The translations under genes and the position numbers were made by a program. DNA of 64,000 nucleotides from Aquatica leii (lineage: Eukaryota; Arthropoda; Insecta; Coleoptera; Lampyridae). Of this stretch, positions 35,003 to 46,789 are shown one piece after another (positions within the stretch are counted from its first letter, which is position 1; each line of letters opens with the position of its first letter). The stretch covers positions 128,234,545-128,298,544 of the forward strand of contig CM069433.1 of the NCBI GenBank assembly GCA_035610365.1, in the 5' to 3' direction. Below the pieces are notes generated by a model. The model saw only the letters and a program-made list of their open reading frames with translations, was not told where the DNA came from and did no database searches.

Positions 35003-37965
35003 CTAATTTGCTTCTATAGGAAGTGGACACATTTTGGTAACTGCGCGTTTAATTATGCCTTTCGCGGTTTTCACTGTCACTGCGCGTACAACGCCGTCAC
35101 TACCGGGATGAGTAGCGATGATGCGTCCGAGATGCCACTGTAATGGTGGGATGTTATCTTCATGAAGTAACACAACAGTATTTAATTTTATGTTAGGATA
35201 TTTCACTTTCCATTTTGATTTTTGTTGAAGTAAGTTTAAATAGTCTCTTTTCCAACGTCTCCAAAAATGTTGTTGTAATTGTTGTATTCTTTCCCAGCGG
35301 GACAAGCGATTTTATTGATTATAGTAAGATCTGGTTCAACCGGTGTTACAAGTGGGTTTCCGATTAGGAAATGTCCAGGTGTAAGAACGTGAAAATCATT
35401 TGGGGATTCGGATATAGGAGTTATAGGTCTAGAGTTTAAGATGGCTTCAATTTGTACCAATAATGTGTACATTTCTTCGTATGTTATAGATGCATTACTA
35501 ATGATTCGTTTTAAATGAAATTTAACTGACTTTATACCAATTTCCCACAATCCCCCAAAATGCGGAGATCTAGGTGGAATAAAATGCCAAGCTATACAAT
35601 CTAAACTTAACTGGTTCAAAACATTGTTTTTGAAATCGATACTATTTACAAACTTATAAATCTCCTTTAACTCCTTGTTAGCTCCTACAAAGTTAGTTGC
35701 ATTGTCTGAGTACAAATGAGACACCATTCCTCTTCTAGCCATAAATCGTTTAAGTGCCGCGAGAAAAGTTGCAGAAGTAAGATCGGTTACCAATTCAAGG
35801 TGAATGGCTTTGGTAGCTAAACAAATAAAAAGTGCAATAAAAGCCTTTATTGATTTTTTGCCTCTGCCACGATTCTCTTTGATAAATATTGGCCCCGCGT
35901 AATCTATGCCAGTACGAATAAAAGGACGAGACGGTTCTACGCGGTGGGCCGGTAAGTCACCCATTATATGTTTAGCATGACTTGGGTTTGATTTAAAACA
36001 TCGGATACATTTATGTATAACACCTCTAACAAGTGTTCGATCAGAAACGGGCCAAAATCTTTCTCGAATAATTGAAAGTGTTAATTGCGGACCGGCGTGA
36101 AAATATTTGTTGTGAATATGAGAAATTATTAATTTTGTTACAATATGATTAGGTAGAATAATAGGATGCTTTTGATCATAAGAGATGTTAGCATTGTTCA
36201 ACCTGCCGCCAACTCTTAAATGTCCATCACTGCCTAAAAAAGGTGATAACGATAATAATTTACTTGTTTTATGAACAGGTTTGTTAGATTTAAGGTTTGA
36301 AATTTCTCTATTAAATTCGTTCGCTTGGATTGCTCTAATTATGACGTCGGTTGCTTGCTTAATCTCCTTATTGGATAAATTAACGTCACTTACTCTTTCT
36401 TTGATATTTTTACAGTTATTGATGAATCGAAGGCAATACGCTATAATACGTTGTAATTTGTTATAATTTGAGTATTTAATGAATATATCATCTAGATTAG
36501 ATTTTATGATTATGTGACAGAGTGACCTTTGTTCGGGTATTGATTCAAGGTTATTAAATTTTGAAATTGGTGCTGGCCGTGGCTGCAGCTCTTTTTTCAA
36601 CCAATTTGGTCCTGTCCACCATAACGAATTATCTAAAAGTGATTCAGGTGTGGCACCTCGAGAGATTACGTCTGCGGGATTATATGTAGATTCAACATGA
36701 TGCCAGTTTTCAATTTTTGTTAACGTTAATATTTCTGATACTCTGTTTGCCACAAACGTTTTCCACCTTTTGGAAGGAGCTGATAACCATGATAGAACAA
36801 TGGTTGAATCAGTCCAGTTGTAGTGTTTGTCAATTTTTAAATTTAAAATTTTGGATACCTTATTTTTAAGGCGAGATAACAATAAAGCGCCGCATAATTC
36901 TAAACGCGGTAACGTTGTTGTTTTTAGAGGGGCTACCCGGGATTTAGAGCACAACAAATTTGTTGAATAATTGCCTAAATTGTCTTTAACACGTATATAA
37001 ATGGAAGCACCAAAAGCAATTTCAGAAGCGTCGCAAAATGAATGCATTTCAGTGAATACGATAGTATTCGTGCTGATGACTCTTCTCGGTATTTTGAGTT
37101 TATTTAATTTGGATGTCTGCTTGATATATTCACACCACAATGAGTGCAAATCTGTGGGCAATGACTCGTCCCACCCAATTTTTAATGACCACAACTTTTG
37201 GATAAGAATTTTAGCGGTAATTATGACAGGTGATATTAATCCAAGTGGATCAAATACTTGACATATTGTTGATAAGATAAATCGTTTAGTTACTCGTTTG
37301 AAAAAATAACTATCTATGTTAACATTAAATTTAAAATTGTCTGAATCGGTATTCCACAATAACCCAAGAGTTTTAACTTCGTCGTTTACGTTAAAGTCTA
37401 CAATGTTATTTAAATTTTGTGAATGTGATTGAAATAATTGTCGGTTATTGCTTGCCCATTTACAAATCTCAAAACCAAAACTAGATAATGCAGTAGTAAT
37501 TTCGTTTTTAATTGAAAGAATTTCATCGATAGTATTTCCGCCTGTTAGTAGATCATCGACGTAAAAATCTCGCAACGCAATTTCGTATGCCTTTGGATGG
37601 GTGTGTTTAATGTCGATAACAGCTTGTTGTAAGCATCTAATAGCTAAAAATGAGGCTGATGCAGTGCCGTATGTTACAGTGGTCAATCGGTATGTTTGAA
37701 TTGGTTCATTAATATCAAAACGCCAAAATATACGTTGGTAATCTCTATCGTTTTCGTCTATTTTTACCTGTCGATACATTTTAGTTACGTCGGCTGATAA
37801 TGCATATTGATACGTTCGAAATCGAGTTAATAAAGAAAACAAATCTTGCTGAATGTTTGGCCCTACCATTAATATGTCGTTTAAACTGTGATTGTTGGTA
37901 GTTTCCATGGAGCCATCAAATACAACTCTAAGTTTGGTTGATAAGCTTGATCCTTTATAAACGGC
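35003..37965 (-). pseudogene. BEL pol: reverse transcriptase, RNase H, integrase (frameshifted)
   Basis: An 890-codon frame (37908-35236) contains the RT domain with ALSADVTKMYRQVKI and the catalytic FYVDDLLTGG, then RNase H. The integrase follows with its zinc-binding HNKYFHAGPQLTL...CIRCFK. Its core has GIDYAGPIF (first Asp), LYSDNATNFVGA (second Asp) and HFGGLWEIGIKSVK (Glu). The C-terminal piece (35305-35003), with WERIQQLQQHFWRRW and HLGRI, lies in another frame after a one-base change near 35307. At the N-terminal side the frame change from gag lies near 37965, just upstream of the ATG-less overlap. Most BEL elements encode one polyprotein, so both shifts are probably mutations. The product would copy and integrate the element. 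Confidence 0.93.
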
Positions 37966-40133
37966 ATGTGGGGTAAATATAAAACATTTTTTGTATTGTC
38001 GTCGTTTGGAATTAATTCCATGTGTCCTAACGATAAATAATCTTGCATAAAACTAACGTAATTTTGTTTTAAACCATCGTTTTTTTGCATTTTTCGTTCT
38101 AAACTATAAAATCGCTTTAAAGCTTGTTGTTTTGAATCCCCTAACAAACTATTATCCCGAACTGGTAATTTCACGGTAAATCGGCCATCAATATCACGTT
38201 TATAATTACGTAAAAAGTGTTGCTCGCACTCAGATTCTTCTGGTGTGTAATTATTATAGTTTAATTCCTCTAACTCCCAAAACTTTGCTAATTGGTTTTC
38301 TAATTGTAAAAAGTTACAAGAAACTTGATGAGTTTTTGAATTATTGATTGAACCGCCTATTATCCACCCAAAATGAGTTTTCTGTAAACAAATGTTACTT
38401 GGATCTAATTTTATTTTTCCTATACATAAAAGGTCCCAGAATAATTCTGCACCTATTATCATATCAATTTCACCCGATACATTAAAATTTGGATCTGCAA
38501 GATTTATATTTTCTGGCATTTTTATGTTCAAAAATGAAAACGTGTTGTTTGGTAAATTTTCAGTTAATTTTGGTAGTATTAAACATAAAATGTTCGTACT
38601 AAAAGCATTATAACAAGATTTTATTTTAACGTTTGTTACCTTGTTTGTTTTTGAAACTCTACTGTTTATGCCACTTATTGAAATATTGCGATTTTCATAA
38701 GACAAGCCTAGTTTGTTAAAACATTTTTCAGAAATTAAATTAGACTGAGATCCAACGTCTAATAAAACTCTGCACCTTTGTGGTAAACCTTTATGATCAT
38801 AAATATAAATTACTGCTGTCGACAATATGACTTCTTTACTAATAGAATTAATTTTGCTCGAATGCGTTACAACAGCGGAAGTTGATGGAATTGGTTCATT
38901 ATTGGTAGTAGTGTTTAGATTACTTTCTAAATGTAGCAAAGTGTTATGCATTTTTTGGCATTTTCGACATGTTGATGCAAAACAATCTCGAGTTTGATGA
39001 TTTGAACGAAGACAATTTATACATAATTTTAGGTTTTTTATCGTTTTAATACGATCATTCACTAATAAATTTAAAAATTGATTACATTGATTAATAAAAT
39101 GCGAATTTTTGCAAAGTAAACATTGATTTGATGTATGAGCAAACGTATTTGTACGCATTGATTTGTTTAGGTTCGATTGGTTATTCTGAATTTTTAATTT
39201 TTGGTTGAGCGTGGAACTATTTTGATTAGAACTCATACTAAGTTTTTTATTGTAATCAAGTGCCTCTAATGTTTGACACCTGTTAATTAAAAAATCGGTT
39301 ATATCGGTCATGTTAGGCAATTCAGATTTAATTGACGATTCCCAGTCCTTTCGACTTAAATAATCTAGCTTGGTTGTTATAAGATAAATGATTAAAATAT
39401 CCCAATTCTCGGTAGGTAACCCTAAAGTATTAAGAGCTTTAAGATGCTTATTTACATTGTCAAGTAAATCTCTAAGTGATGCGGAAGAGTCTTTGTTAAC
39501 AATCGGTAGGTTGAATAATGCATTTACATGAGTTTGAACAATAATTCTTTTGTTTTCATAGCGTTGTTTTAATAACTGCCACGCGATTTCATAATTTTGA
39601 GCGGACACAGTTAACGAACTTATGACGTGTATAGCATCGGAAGTTAAAGAAGATTTTAAGTAATGAAATTTTTGAATTTCACTTAAATGTGTTTTTTCGT
39701 GAATCATTGACTTAAAGCTGTCATAAAAAGACACCCAGTTTAAATAATCTCCATTAAATTTTGGTAAACTAATTTCAGGTAATTTTACCTCAGTTGAGTT
39801 ATGGTTATTATTAGCATTATGGTTATTAGTTGTTTGATCGTTTTGAAGTAGAGCAATTTGTTTTTTTAATAATGATTTAGTTTGAAAATAATCATTCATA
39901 AATGATTTTAATTCATTATTACTTTGTTCTAAATCAGTTTCCGACTGATTTGTTGCAATTTCAGCGTGAATCGCTTTAAACTCGTTTAGCAAAGGTTGTA
40001 CATGTTCAAAACGGGTACATAATTCCTCGGTATCAAATTTTGTTGAATCAAAATTGTCAACAAAATCTCGCAATATTGTTAATTCTGTCTTAACAGAATT
40101 TAGTTTGAAATTTGAAGATTTTAGCTTAGCCAT
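37881..40133 (-). CDS. BEL gag and aspartic protease
   Basis: 750 codons from the ATG at 40133, about 200 bp inside the 5' LTR. The N-terminal coiled region and the LPKFNGDYLNWVSFYDSFKS block are the retrotransposon peptidase-associated/gag region (DUF1759-type) of BEL elements. Residues near 335-400 hold Cys/His clusters (CLLCKNSHFINQC, CINCLRSNHQTRDC, CRKC..MHNTLLH), the gag zinc knuckles. The protease region follows with VLLDVGSQSNLIS. The catalytic triplet expected as D-S/T-G is D-V-G here, which should abolish or weaken cleavage. The C-terminal residues after about 37965 are out of frame with pol. The protein would form virus-like particles in the cytoplasm. Confidence 0.92.
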   Translation of the reverse strand: MAKLKSSNFKLNSVKTELTILRDFVDNFDSTKFDTEELCTRFEHVQPLLNEFKAIHAEIATNQSETDLEQSNNELKSFMNDYFQTKSLLKKQIALLQNDQTTNNHNANNNHNSTEVKLPEISLPKFNGDYLNWVSFYDSFKSMIHEKTHLSEIQKFHYLKSSLTSDAIHVISSLTVSAQNYEIAWQLLKQRYENKRIIVQTHVNALFNLPIVNKDSSASLRDLLDNVNKHLKALNTLGLPTENWDILIIYLITTKLDYLSRKDWESSIKSELPNMTDITDFLINRCQTLEALDYNKKLSMSSNQNSSTLNQKLKIQNNQSNLNKSMRTNTFAHTSNQCLLCKNSHFINQCNQFLNLLVNDRIKTIKNLKLCINCLRSNHQTRDCFASTCRKCQKMHNTLLHLESNLNTTTNNEPIPSTSAVVTHSSKINSISKEVILSTAVIYIYDHKGLPQRCRVLLDVGSQSNLISEKCFNKLGLSYENRNISISGINSRVSKTNKVTNVKIKSCYNAFSTNILCLILPKLTENLPNNTFSFLNIKMPENINLADPNFNVSGEIDMIIGAELFWDLLCIGKIKLDPSNICLQKTHFGWIIGGSINNSKTHQVSCNFLQLENQLAKFWELEELNYNNYTPEESECEQHFLRNYKRDIDGRFTVKLPVRDNSLLGDSKQQALKRFYSLERKMQKNDGLKQNYVSFMQDYLSLGHMELIPNDDNTKNVLYLPHMPFIKDQAYQPNLELYLMAPWKLPTITV

Positions 40134-40317
40134 TTTGAATAAGGTATAAAGTCGTATAGTTTATAATACAACACGCGATAACTTGATTTGGATATAAAAC
40201 GTAGAAATGTACACATATGATAAAAAAGATGTATAATAGGAAAAACATAGGATAACCCACTTACTTGTTGATTGTTGATATGTCGATAGACCTTGGTTAA
40301 TTTTGCTGATTGGATCC

Positions 40318-40335
40318 GGTTCGATGTGGACCAAA
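40318..40335 (-). promoter_or_regulatory. Likely primer binding site of BEL element
   Basis: On the minus strand, TGGTCCACATCGAACC begins two bases inside the 5' LTR. TGG at the LTR edge is the complement of a tRNA 3' CCA end. I did not identify the tRNA with certainty. Confidence 0.55.
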
Positions 40336-40802
40336 TGTTGGGATGTTGATATCCGCTTTATTTTTTCGGTTAGTTTAAAATAAATAGTGGACTGTATTTC
40401 TTGATATATACATATATTACAACTTATAATACATTTTCACTAACATTAATTTATTCGGTAATTGGATTTAGTTACCAGCAAGCCGAACTATGCTGGGAGA
40501 CGCTACATTGGTGACTGTCGAAAAATATATATAAAATCGGTTATAAAAATTACATATTAAGAAAAATTCCACCACCTCTGGTTACAAAAACTAATTCTAT
40601 TGGTTGTTAGTAATAACTTAAATTTTAAAGTGTGAGAAAGTTAGGGGTCGTTGAATAACTCCCGTTAGGTATTTACAACTACTACGTGCCTTTACAAAAA
40701 AAGGATTTTACAATAACTGCTTATAACTAAAATATTAAAATCTTAAATATACACTAAGACTTAAAATACACAACCGGTAAAGTACAAAGGTAGTACCGAA
40801 CA
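40336..40802 (-). repeat. BEL 5' LTR
   Basis: 467 bp; promoter-bearing LTR in the element's minus orientation. It differs from the other copy by about four single-base changes seen by eye (for example TTAGTTT/TTAGTTC and AATCGG/AATCAG). Confidence 0.95.
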
Positions 40803-41700
40803 CTTGCTGTACGTATTCCTTCAGATCACCCGGATTACATTGACCCAAAATCTGTAGATACTACTGAACTTCTTTTATTTACAGTTCAATTATTTGATAG
40901 TGTCAATGGAAGCATCCTCCTAATAAGGAATTTAAAACGGCAATTAGTCAAGACACATATCATTCTGACAAAATGAAGCTATACCTATATTAAAAAGTAT
41001 ATTTTATGAGAGCCCAACTTTACACCAAAGAACCCTAAAAAAATGGAATTTTTCTTTGCAATCCCTTATATCCATTTGGCAAAAATTAAATAAAAAAGCT
41101 TTCAATATCTCCATACAAGAAAATTAAATCAGGATCACTTAGAAAACTTGTTGGGTTGTATAAGAAGTTATTGTGGACGAAATGTCAACCCAACCTGATC
41201 TTCCTTTATTTCATCATTTAAAGTATTACTAATAAACAATTTCGTGTCGTCCATATCTGTAAGTACCAACTACGCAGAAAATGAATGGGAAAGTGCTCTT
41301 GCTAACTTAAGAATTTTTCTAATTTGAGGGACCAAACGTTAAAAATACTTTAGTCGATGTAAAATTAATTTCTAAACCTGCTCATCTTGGACAAGAAGTG
41401 ATATCGTATGTTATAGGATTTGTAATTGAAAAGATTTGGAAAGAATGTAAATATTGTAAGGTATGTTTTAATTTAATGGTGGCATTAGAAAGCTTATCAG
41501 ACACTAGGTAAATGATATTTCTTTCAATATTAGCAGAAAATTTGCACAAAATGTATTAGCTTATGGTCAAACAAAAACACTCGACACTTTAAGTGTAGAG
41601 AGTGATAACTTTAATCTATTGAATGCACTGTTCCGCAAAGAACACGCTTTCATAAAAAAAGAATTACGGTATATTTTTATCTTAATACATATATAAAAAA
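40803..41700 (+). pseudogene. P-element-like transposase, 3' part, right of the BEL insertion
   Basis: Directly after the duplication the frame reads PSDHPDYIDPKSVDTTELLL, continuing the left part. Later pieces are LNQDHLENLLGCIRSYCGRN (near 41130) and SSFISSFKVLLINNF, matching the QDxLENFFGxIRxxGGRNxxPT...F..AFRxLLxNN block of P/THAP9 transposases. KPAHLGQEVISYVIGFVIEK then follows near 41380, matching the C-terminal SYxxGFxxRK segment. Stops and shifts are frequent near 40990 and 41060. Similarity ends around 41700. It is a decayed DNA transposon gene that served as the landing site for the BEL element. Confidence 0.85.
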
Positions 41701-41929
41701 TATAAACAAAATTGTATGTAGTAAAGATTGTCGAACTTCCTCAGACGACTTTCATAGAGAAATTGCGTTTGATAAATTAAAAATAGAAACTAGGTTTTAT
41801 TATGTTGTAAATATATATAACAAAACCTTTAGTTAAATAAATATTATTTAATTCATGTTTTATTTTTTAGTTGTTAAAATAATATCAAATAACAATTAGA
41901 CAATCAGTGACATTTACCACTCTGAAGAT

Positions 41930-41966
41930 GCAAGCTGCAATGTCTTGCGAAACGTCAGTTTGTTTG
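41930..41966 (+). ncRNA. Weak hammerhead-like core
   Basis: CTGAAGA (41923-41929 region) is followed by GCAAG, a loop, CTTGC and GAAACG. This gives a perfect 5-bp stem between a CUGANGA box and a GAAA box, with one extra base before the stem. Stems I and III are not evident. It may also be the 3'-end repeat of a retroelement. Confidence 0.25.
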
Positions 41967-42119
41967 GGTTCACGAACGACAATACGGCAAAGGCCAAGTT
42001 CTACTTCTTGTTTTGGCTCTCAAGAAGAGACTATGACCAAGCCTAAATCTGGGTGTTTTACTACGACGCGGTCTAAGCCGAAAGTCGCTTATAATTTTAA
42101 ACAATTAGAATTTTAAATA

Positions 42120-45100
42120 TTATAGTATTTCATAATTTCCGCTGTTTGATGCTAGAGAAAAGTTTCATCAAATCCTACAGTATAAAGAGCATCGTCGCAT
42201 AGATGGGTAAAATATATCACTCAATTTTTCATAAATATTCATATAATACTTTAACTGTGTATTGTATTATTATATGTAGAAATTATAATTTTTTAAGATA
42301 GTTGTTGGACGTAATTTTATGTTTTCTTTGCTATTTGTCTATGCTAAAAGCTTCATAAATATTTTTTTAAATATTTACAACAAAATAGTCTAAAACAATG
42401 ATATTGAAAACACTATTGGATTTATTCACAAAACTTGATTCCTAATAACCGTGGTTAATTATGATTTATTTTGAAACAGATAACAATAAACTTATCTTAT
42501 TTGCCTTATAAACCTTGCTGATTGATAAGTTGCATCAATTAACTGCTTTGTTGCATTTTCTAAGAGAAATGACGGCACACCAAGAGCTTACTATTTATTG
42601 AAAAGCTAGACATTTTTAATAATTCAGGTTTTGGGATCAACACTCTTTTATTTTAATTAATATAATTTTAAAAATGGTTCGGCGCATTAATGTTAGAATA
42701 TAAAAATAATTCGAAAATATTTAAATCAATGCAAATAAAACAAAAGTAATGTTTTATTTAAAAAAAAGTGTAACTGTAACTAGACTGTGTTGTTTTTCAC
42801 TTCCTTTCTTCGGTAACTGTCATAAGATAATCCATTTCGCAGAAGAGCACAATGAGAAATACAAATAACTATATTTACTATTATCGGTTGCAGGTGACGA
42901 CTGACTGGCGACGTCTTTACAAGTAGATAATTTCAAGTTAAATAGCAGTGGATGTATTTAAAACATGTAAATAAAGTTGAATACCTAAAATCAAAGGTAA
43001 AAAAAAGTAATAAAGCTATAACTATAAACTCAAAAAGGTTTTGTTCTTGTAAAAAAAATTATTTTTATTTGAATTTAATAAATAATTGAATACCTAGTTG
43101 TAGAAAACCTGTAATGTAAAATTCGTAATGAATGTGTGTTGGTGGGTTAGCAGTTTGAGGTCGTAGCTAAAAACCATGCGCTTTTTTGGGGCAAAGCTTA
43201 CCTAATTTGTTTTCTTTGCGGTGAAAAACTGACCCAACAATGTTGCAATGATGGTTAGAGTGGACTGTATAGACACAAATAAAGATTTTGAGGTACTTTA
43301 AAAACCATATATTAAAAGTAATATGGCCATATAAAATGGCGCTGATGATTGAACACAACATTGACTGTAGAAGTCTTAATGAACAACGAGATGTGGGCGG
43401 AAACCGCCATAGCATGCTAAAGTTAGTGGTTGTGCGTGCGCCACTAAAAATACAGTTAATGCGACGTTGCGCGTTGTACAATTTTACAAATATCAAATAT
43501 ACAAAGGTGTTCAAAATAGTTTACAAATTGATCGGGAGATTCAAATGTACACAAATACTAAACAATGTGCATTTCTAAATCGTATGAATTAAAGAATAAA
43601 CTTTTATACTCGTTAGAAATGACTGCCATTCTTTACTGAGTTTGCAATATACTAATCCCGTAATGCTACATTTTAATCAATTCCTAATAGTATTCAAATG
43701 TTAAAGTTCTCAAAATTTTAATAGAAAAAAAAATAGATTAAATGTATATTGTAAAGACTTTTTAATACGTTTTTTTTTAAATTTGAGTAGTTGCAAGACG
43801 CGTCAGCTCTATTCTATATTTTACCAAGTTTTCTTCAAACATTGCTCTAACTTTTTTCGACAGGTTTTAATAATCGTAATGTTTTATCTTATCAGTTGAT
43901 GCACGTTAACGTTATCGATTTATTAGAACTTTTTAAAAATAAATAACAATATGACCTATACGTTTGTTCCCAATTTCTGTTATTTGCATTGTATGAAAAA
44001 TTTTGGCTTACATTATTATATTAATGTGTTTATTTGTTTATATATCTTGCACGTTATTGGCATAAAAGTGTCACGTCTACGAAAACGTATATCCGTTTGT
44101 CAACAAAATCGTCAAGCGTGGTTTCCTGCTTGCTTGAAATACACACAAATCTATTGAAGCAATAAATCTTACTAAAATCTATTCTTTTATTCAGTGTATT
44201 TTATTAACATATCTCCTAGCAGTTTTTATCTGTTTTCAAACTTAAGAATAAAAATCGAACACTGTCGTAAACAAGATACTAACTCAATTAACAATATTTT
44301 TAAGTGTTAATAATTAGAAGTAAATATATATATTTTTTTTCAAAGTAGAAGTTTTGTGCAAGTTTAATTTGTTAGAAATGGTAACATGGCAATTATATAT
44401 TTATAAAAAATATTAAAATATATATAAATATATAAAATTAAACGAACCGCTACATTTAACAGAATATTTTTATTTTATTTTTTGTTTTAGTGTTTTGCAG
44501 GTAATTTTGTCTAAGATAGTTAACAACGTTGAATCGAATTTTCCTGTTTTACAAAACTAGTCTATTCGCGTGTAAATTGCTAAATCCGATTTTTTATATC
44601 TAACAAAAAAATTTCAATTCAAGAGAATTGTATTTTAAAAACAGAAAAAGGAGAACGGATTATTTTATTTGTTTTTCGCAAATAGATTTTTATCATATTT
44701 TTTTTAATGTGTCAGTAAAATCAATTTGAAATACCTATTAAATAATAGTTTTTAAATGCTAAATACTAAAAAAAACTGAATTTAATTACATTAGGATTAG
44801 AGTAATATTTTTAATTTAAAAATATTTACTTTTATTTATTGTTTACATAAGAGTTAATCTTTTTTTAAATAGTACTGTGTGTTTAACAATTGTGATAGAA
44901 TATTTATTACGTAAATTGTAAACTGGTATTGTTCGAGACATTTTTTTTAATTAGAAGAATTTGTAAAGGTTAGTTATGGATTTTTTATTACTTTACATTA
45001 CAGTGGTTGTATTATGTTTCTTGCTTTAAAAAGCATCTTATGTATATACAATTAACCAACTTCAAAAAGGATTATATAGCTGACGTTTAAACTAAAACAG

Positions 45101-45700
45101 AAGTTGAATATTTAACATGCATGCATAAAGATTTTTAAATCACATACAAACAATCATTAAAAGTTTTTTTTAATTAAAAGTATGGTATAATAAAAATTTT
45201 ATAACAAACCCCATTTTTCTTTTTATAAATGTATTACTATTATTACTTATATATACATTGTTAATTTTATTAATGTAGGTTTTAAAAAGTATGTGTCAAG
45301 AGAATAAACAAATATGTACAATTAAAATAATATATTTGTTATATAAAAATTATATAAATAATACAAACACTTCCCATTTAACATATACGTATTTGTATAA
45401 TATAATATATAATGTATATAGAAAACCCAAAAAAGGACTAAAAAGATATTTACTATTTACATTATTTACACGTATTGATATGTAATTGTAAAGATTTATA
45501 GAATTTACCGTATCAGAGACATCATTTCTAGAAGGAGTGCAAAATTGTTTCTATTTGAAACTTAATTTAATTTGATTATTTTACACAAATACAGATGTAA
45601 CGAATTTAACTAAAACTAAAGTACAACACAATACATTAGGAAAATTATGACTAACTAATTAATAAGCATAAATAATTATAACAAAATTAATTTATTTATC
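42120..45700. other. AT-rich spacer, nothing recognised
   Basis: Frames at 43167-43578 and 43951-44157 show no similarity to known families. No long repeats were seen. A short block near 42385-42410 (CTAAAACAATGATATTGAAA) resembles one near 6285. Confidence 0.5.
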
Positions 45701-45710
45701 ACTATAACTG

Positions 45711-46789
45711 CACTGAGAGAAAGGTTTGTTTCACAGATCACTAAATTTATTACTCTAAAACAAATTGTGTAATTGAATATGGCGAAATAAAGATAGTGTT
45801 TAGTGAAAATAAACCAGCAGTTTGAAACATATTTTTTAGTTAATTTTAGCATGTCTTTGTTTCAATTTAATATAAATTTATATTAAGAAACTGCAATATT
45901 TCAGATAATATAATTAATTGTTAAATTAACTATATTTCTTTAATGTAATAAATGATCTATTTACCATAACAAAATATTTCCTTGCTAGAAATACAGAAAG
46001 ACTTGCATCACGTGAGAATATGTTTGTCACAAATAAACTAAACCCTTCCCCGAAATATATATAAGATTGCTTTTAGTAAATATATTTTTTTAGTTACATG
46101 AGGTACATAACGGTTACATCATCTTATCATACATTAACGCATGGCAACGTTTAGCGCATATAAAATTTGAAGAATCTAACTATAATTAATGAAACTGGAA
46201 CCCAGATACAAAAGTAAAAACACATTTACTCCATTATTGCATCATGTGTTCATTCATTGATATGCCAATTTTGGAAATTAACATTAGATAAAACTAGCTA
46301 ATTATATAGTTGCTCACACACGTTATTGTTCATAGCTTGAATAATTGTACTAACGCACAAAATGATTGCTAAGTTAAAACTTCACTCACAGAAAAATACA
46401 AATTGCAATGGATTTATGCTATTTATGCATAATTAATATTTACGTTATAGGCACGTAGGCACGACATTATAAGTAGTAAAGATACCTACATATGTTTGTA
46501 GCTAATAAATGGTTTATTGTGAGGATTAAATTATTTTGTGGTGTTATCAAACCATGGTTTGTTTGGCTGAATGTGAAAACTTCATGATTCAACGTTATAT
46601 TGGATAGTGTAAAGTAAGATGCTGTTGGTACAAAACAACTGCTCTAAATGAAGGGTTTCGTAATAAGAAATAGAGCAATTGTCTTTGTTTAATAAAATTT
46701 CAATGCATCTAAATAAAAGAATAATTTTGCCAATTTTACCATTTCAAAATCCGTATTTGTTTGTTATAAGAATTGCATTTCTCTCAGTG
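45711..46789. mobile_element. Possible non-autonomous element with CACTGAGAGAAA ends
   Basis: CACTGAGAGAAA at 45711 is mirrored by TTTCTCTCAGTG ending at 46789, an exact 12-bp inverted repeat about 1.1 kb apart. TG flanks both sides. The interior has no coding potential. The superfamily is unclear. Confidence 0.5.

Larger units (their letters stand above)
34465..40802 (-). mobile_element. BEL/Pao LTR retrotransposon, nearly complete, 6.3 kb
   Basis: Two direct LTRs of 467 bp (34465-34931 and 40336-40802) start and end TG...CA in the element's orientation and differ at only about four positions by eye. Between them, on the minus strand, are gag/protease (37881-40133) and RT/RNase H/integrase (35003-37908). 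A perfect 5-bp duplication CTTGC flanks the element, as expected for BEL/Pao. Two single-base frameshifts and an altered protease active site are the only clear lesions. It is the youngest well-preserved insertion in the window. Confidence 0.97.

Noticed and set aside
38392-38613. 73-codon plus-strand frame
   Set aside because: Antisense shadow of the BEL gag/protease gene.
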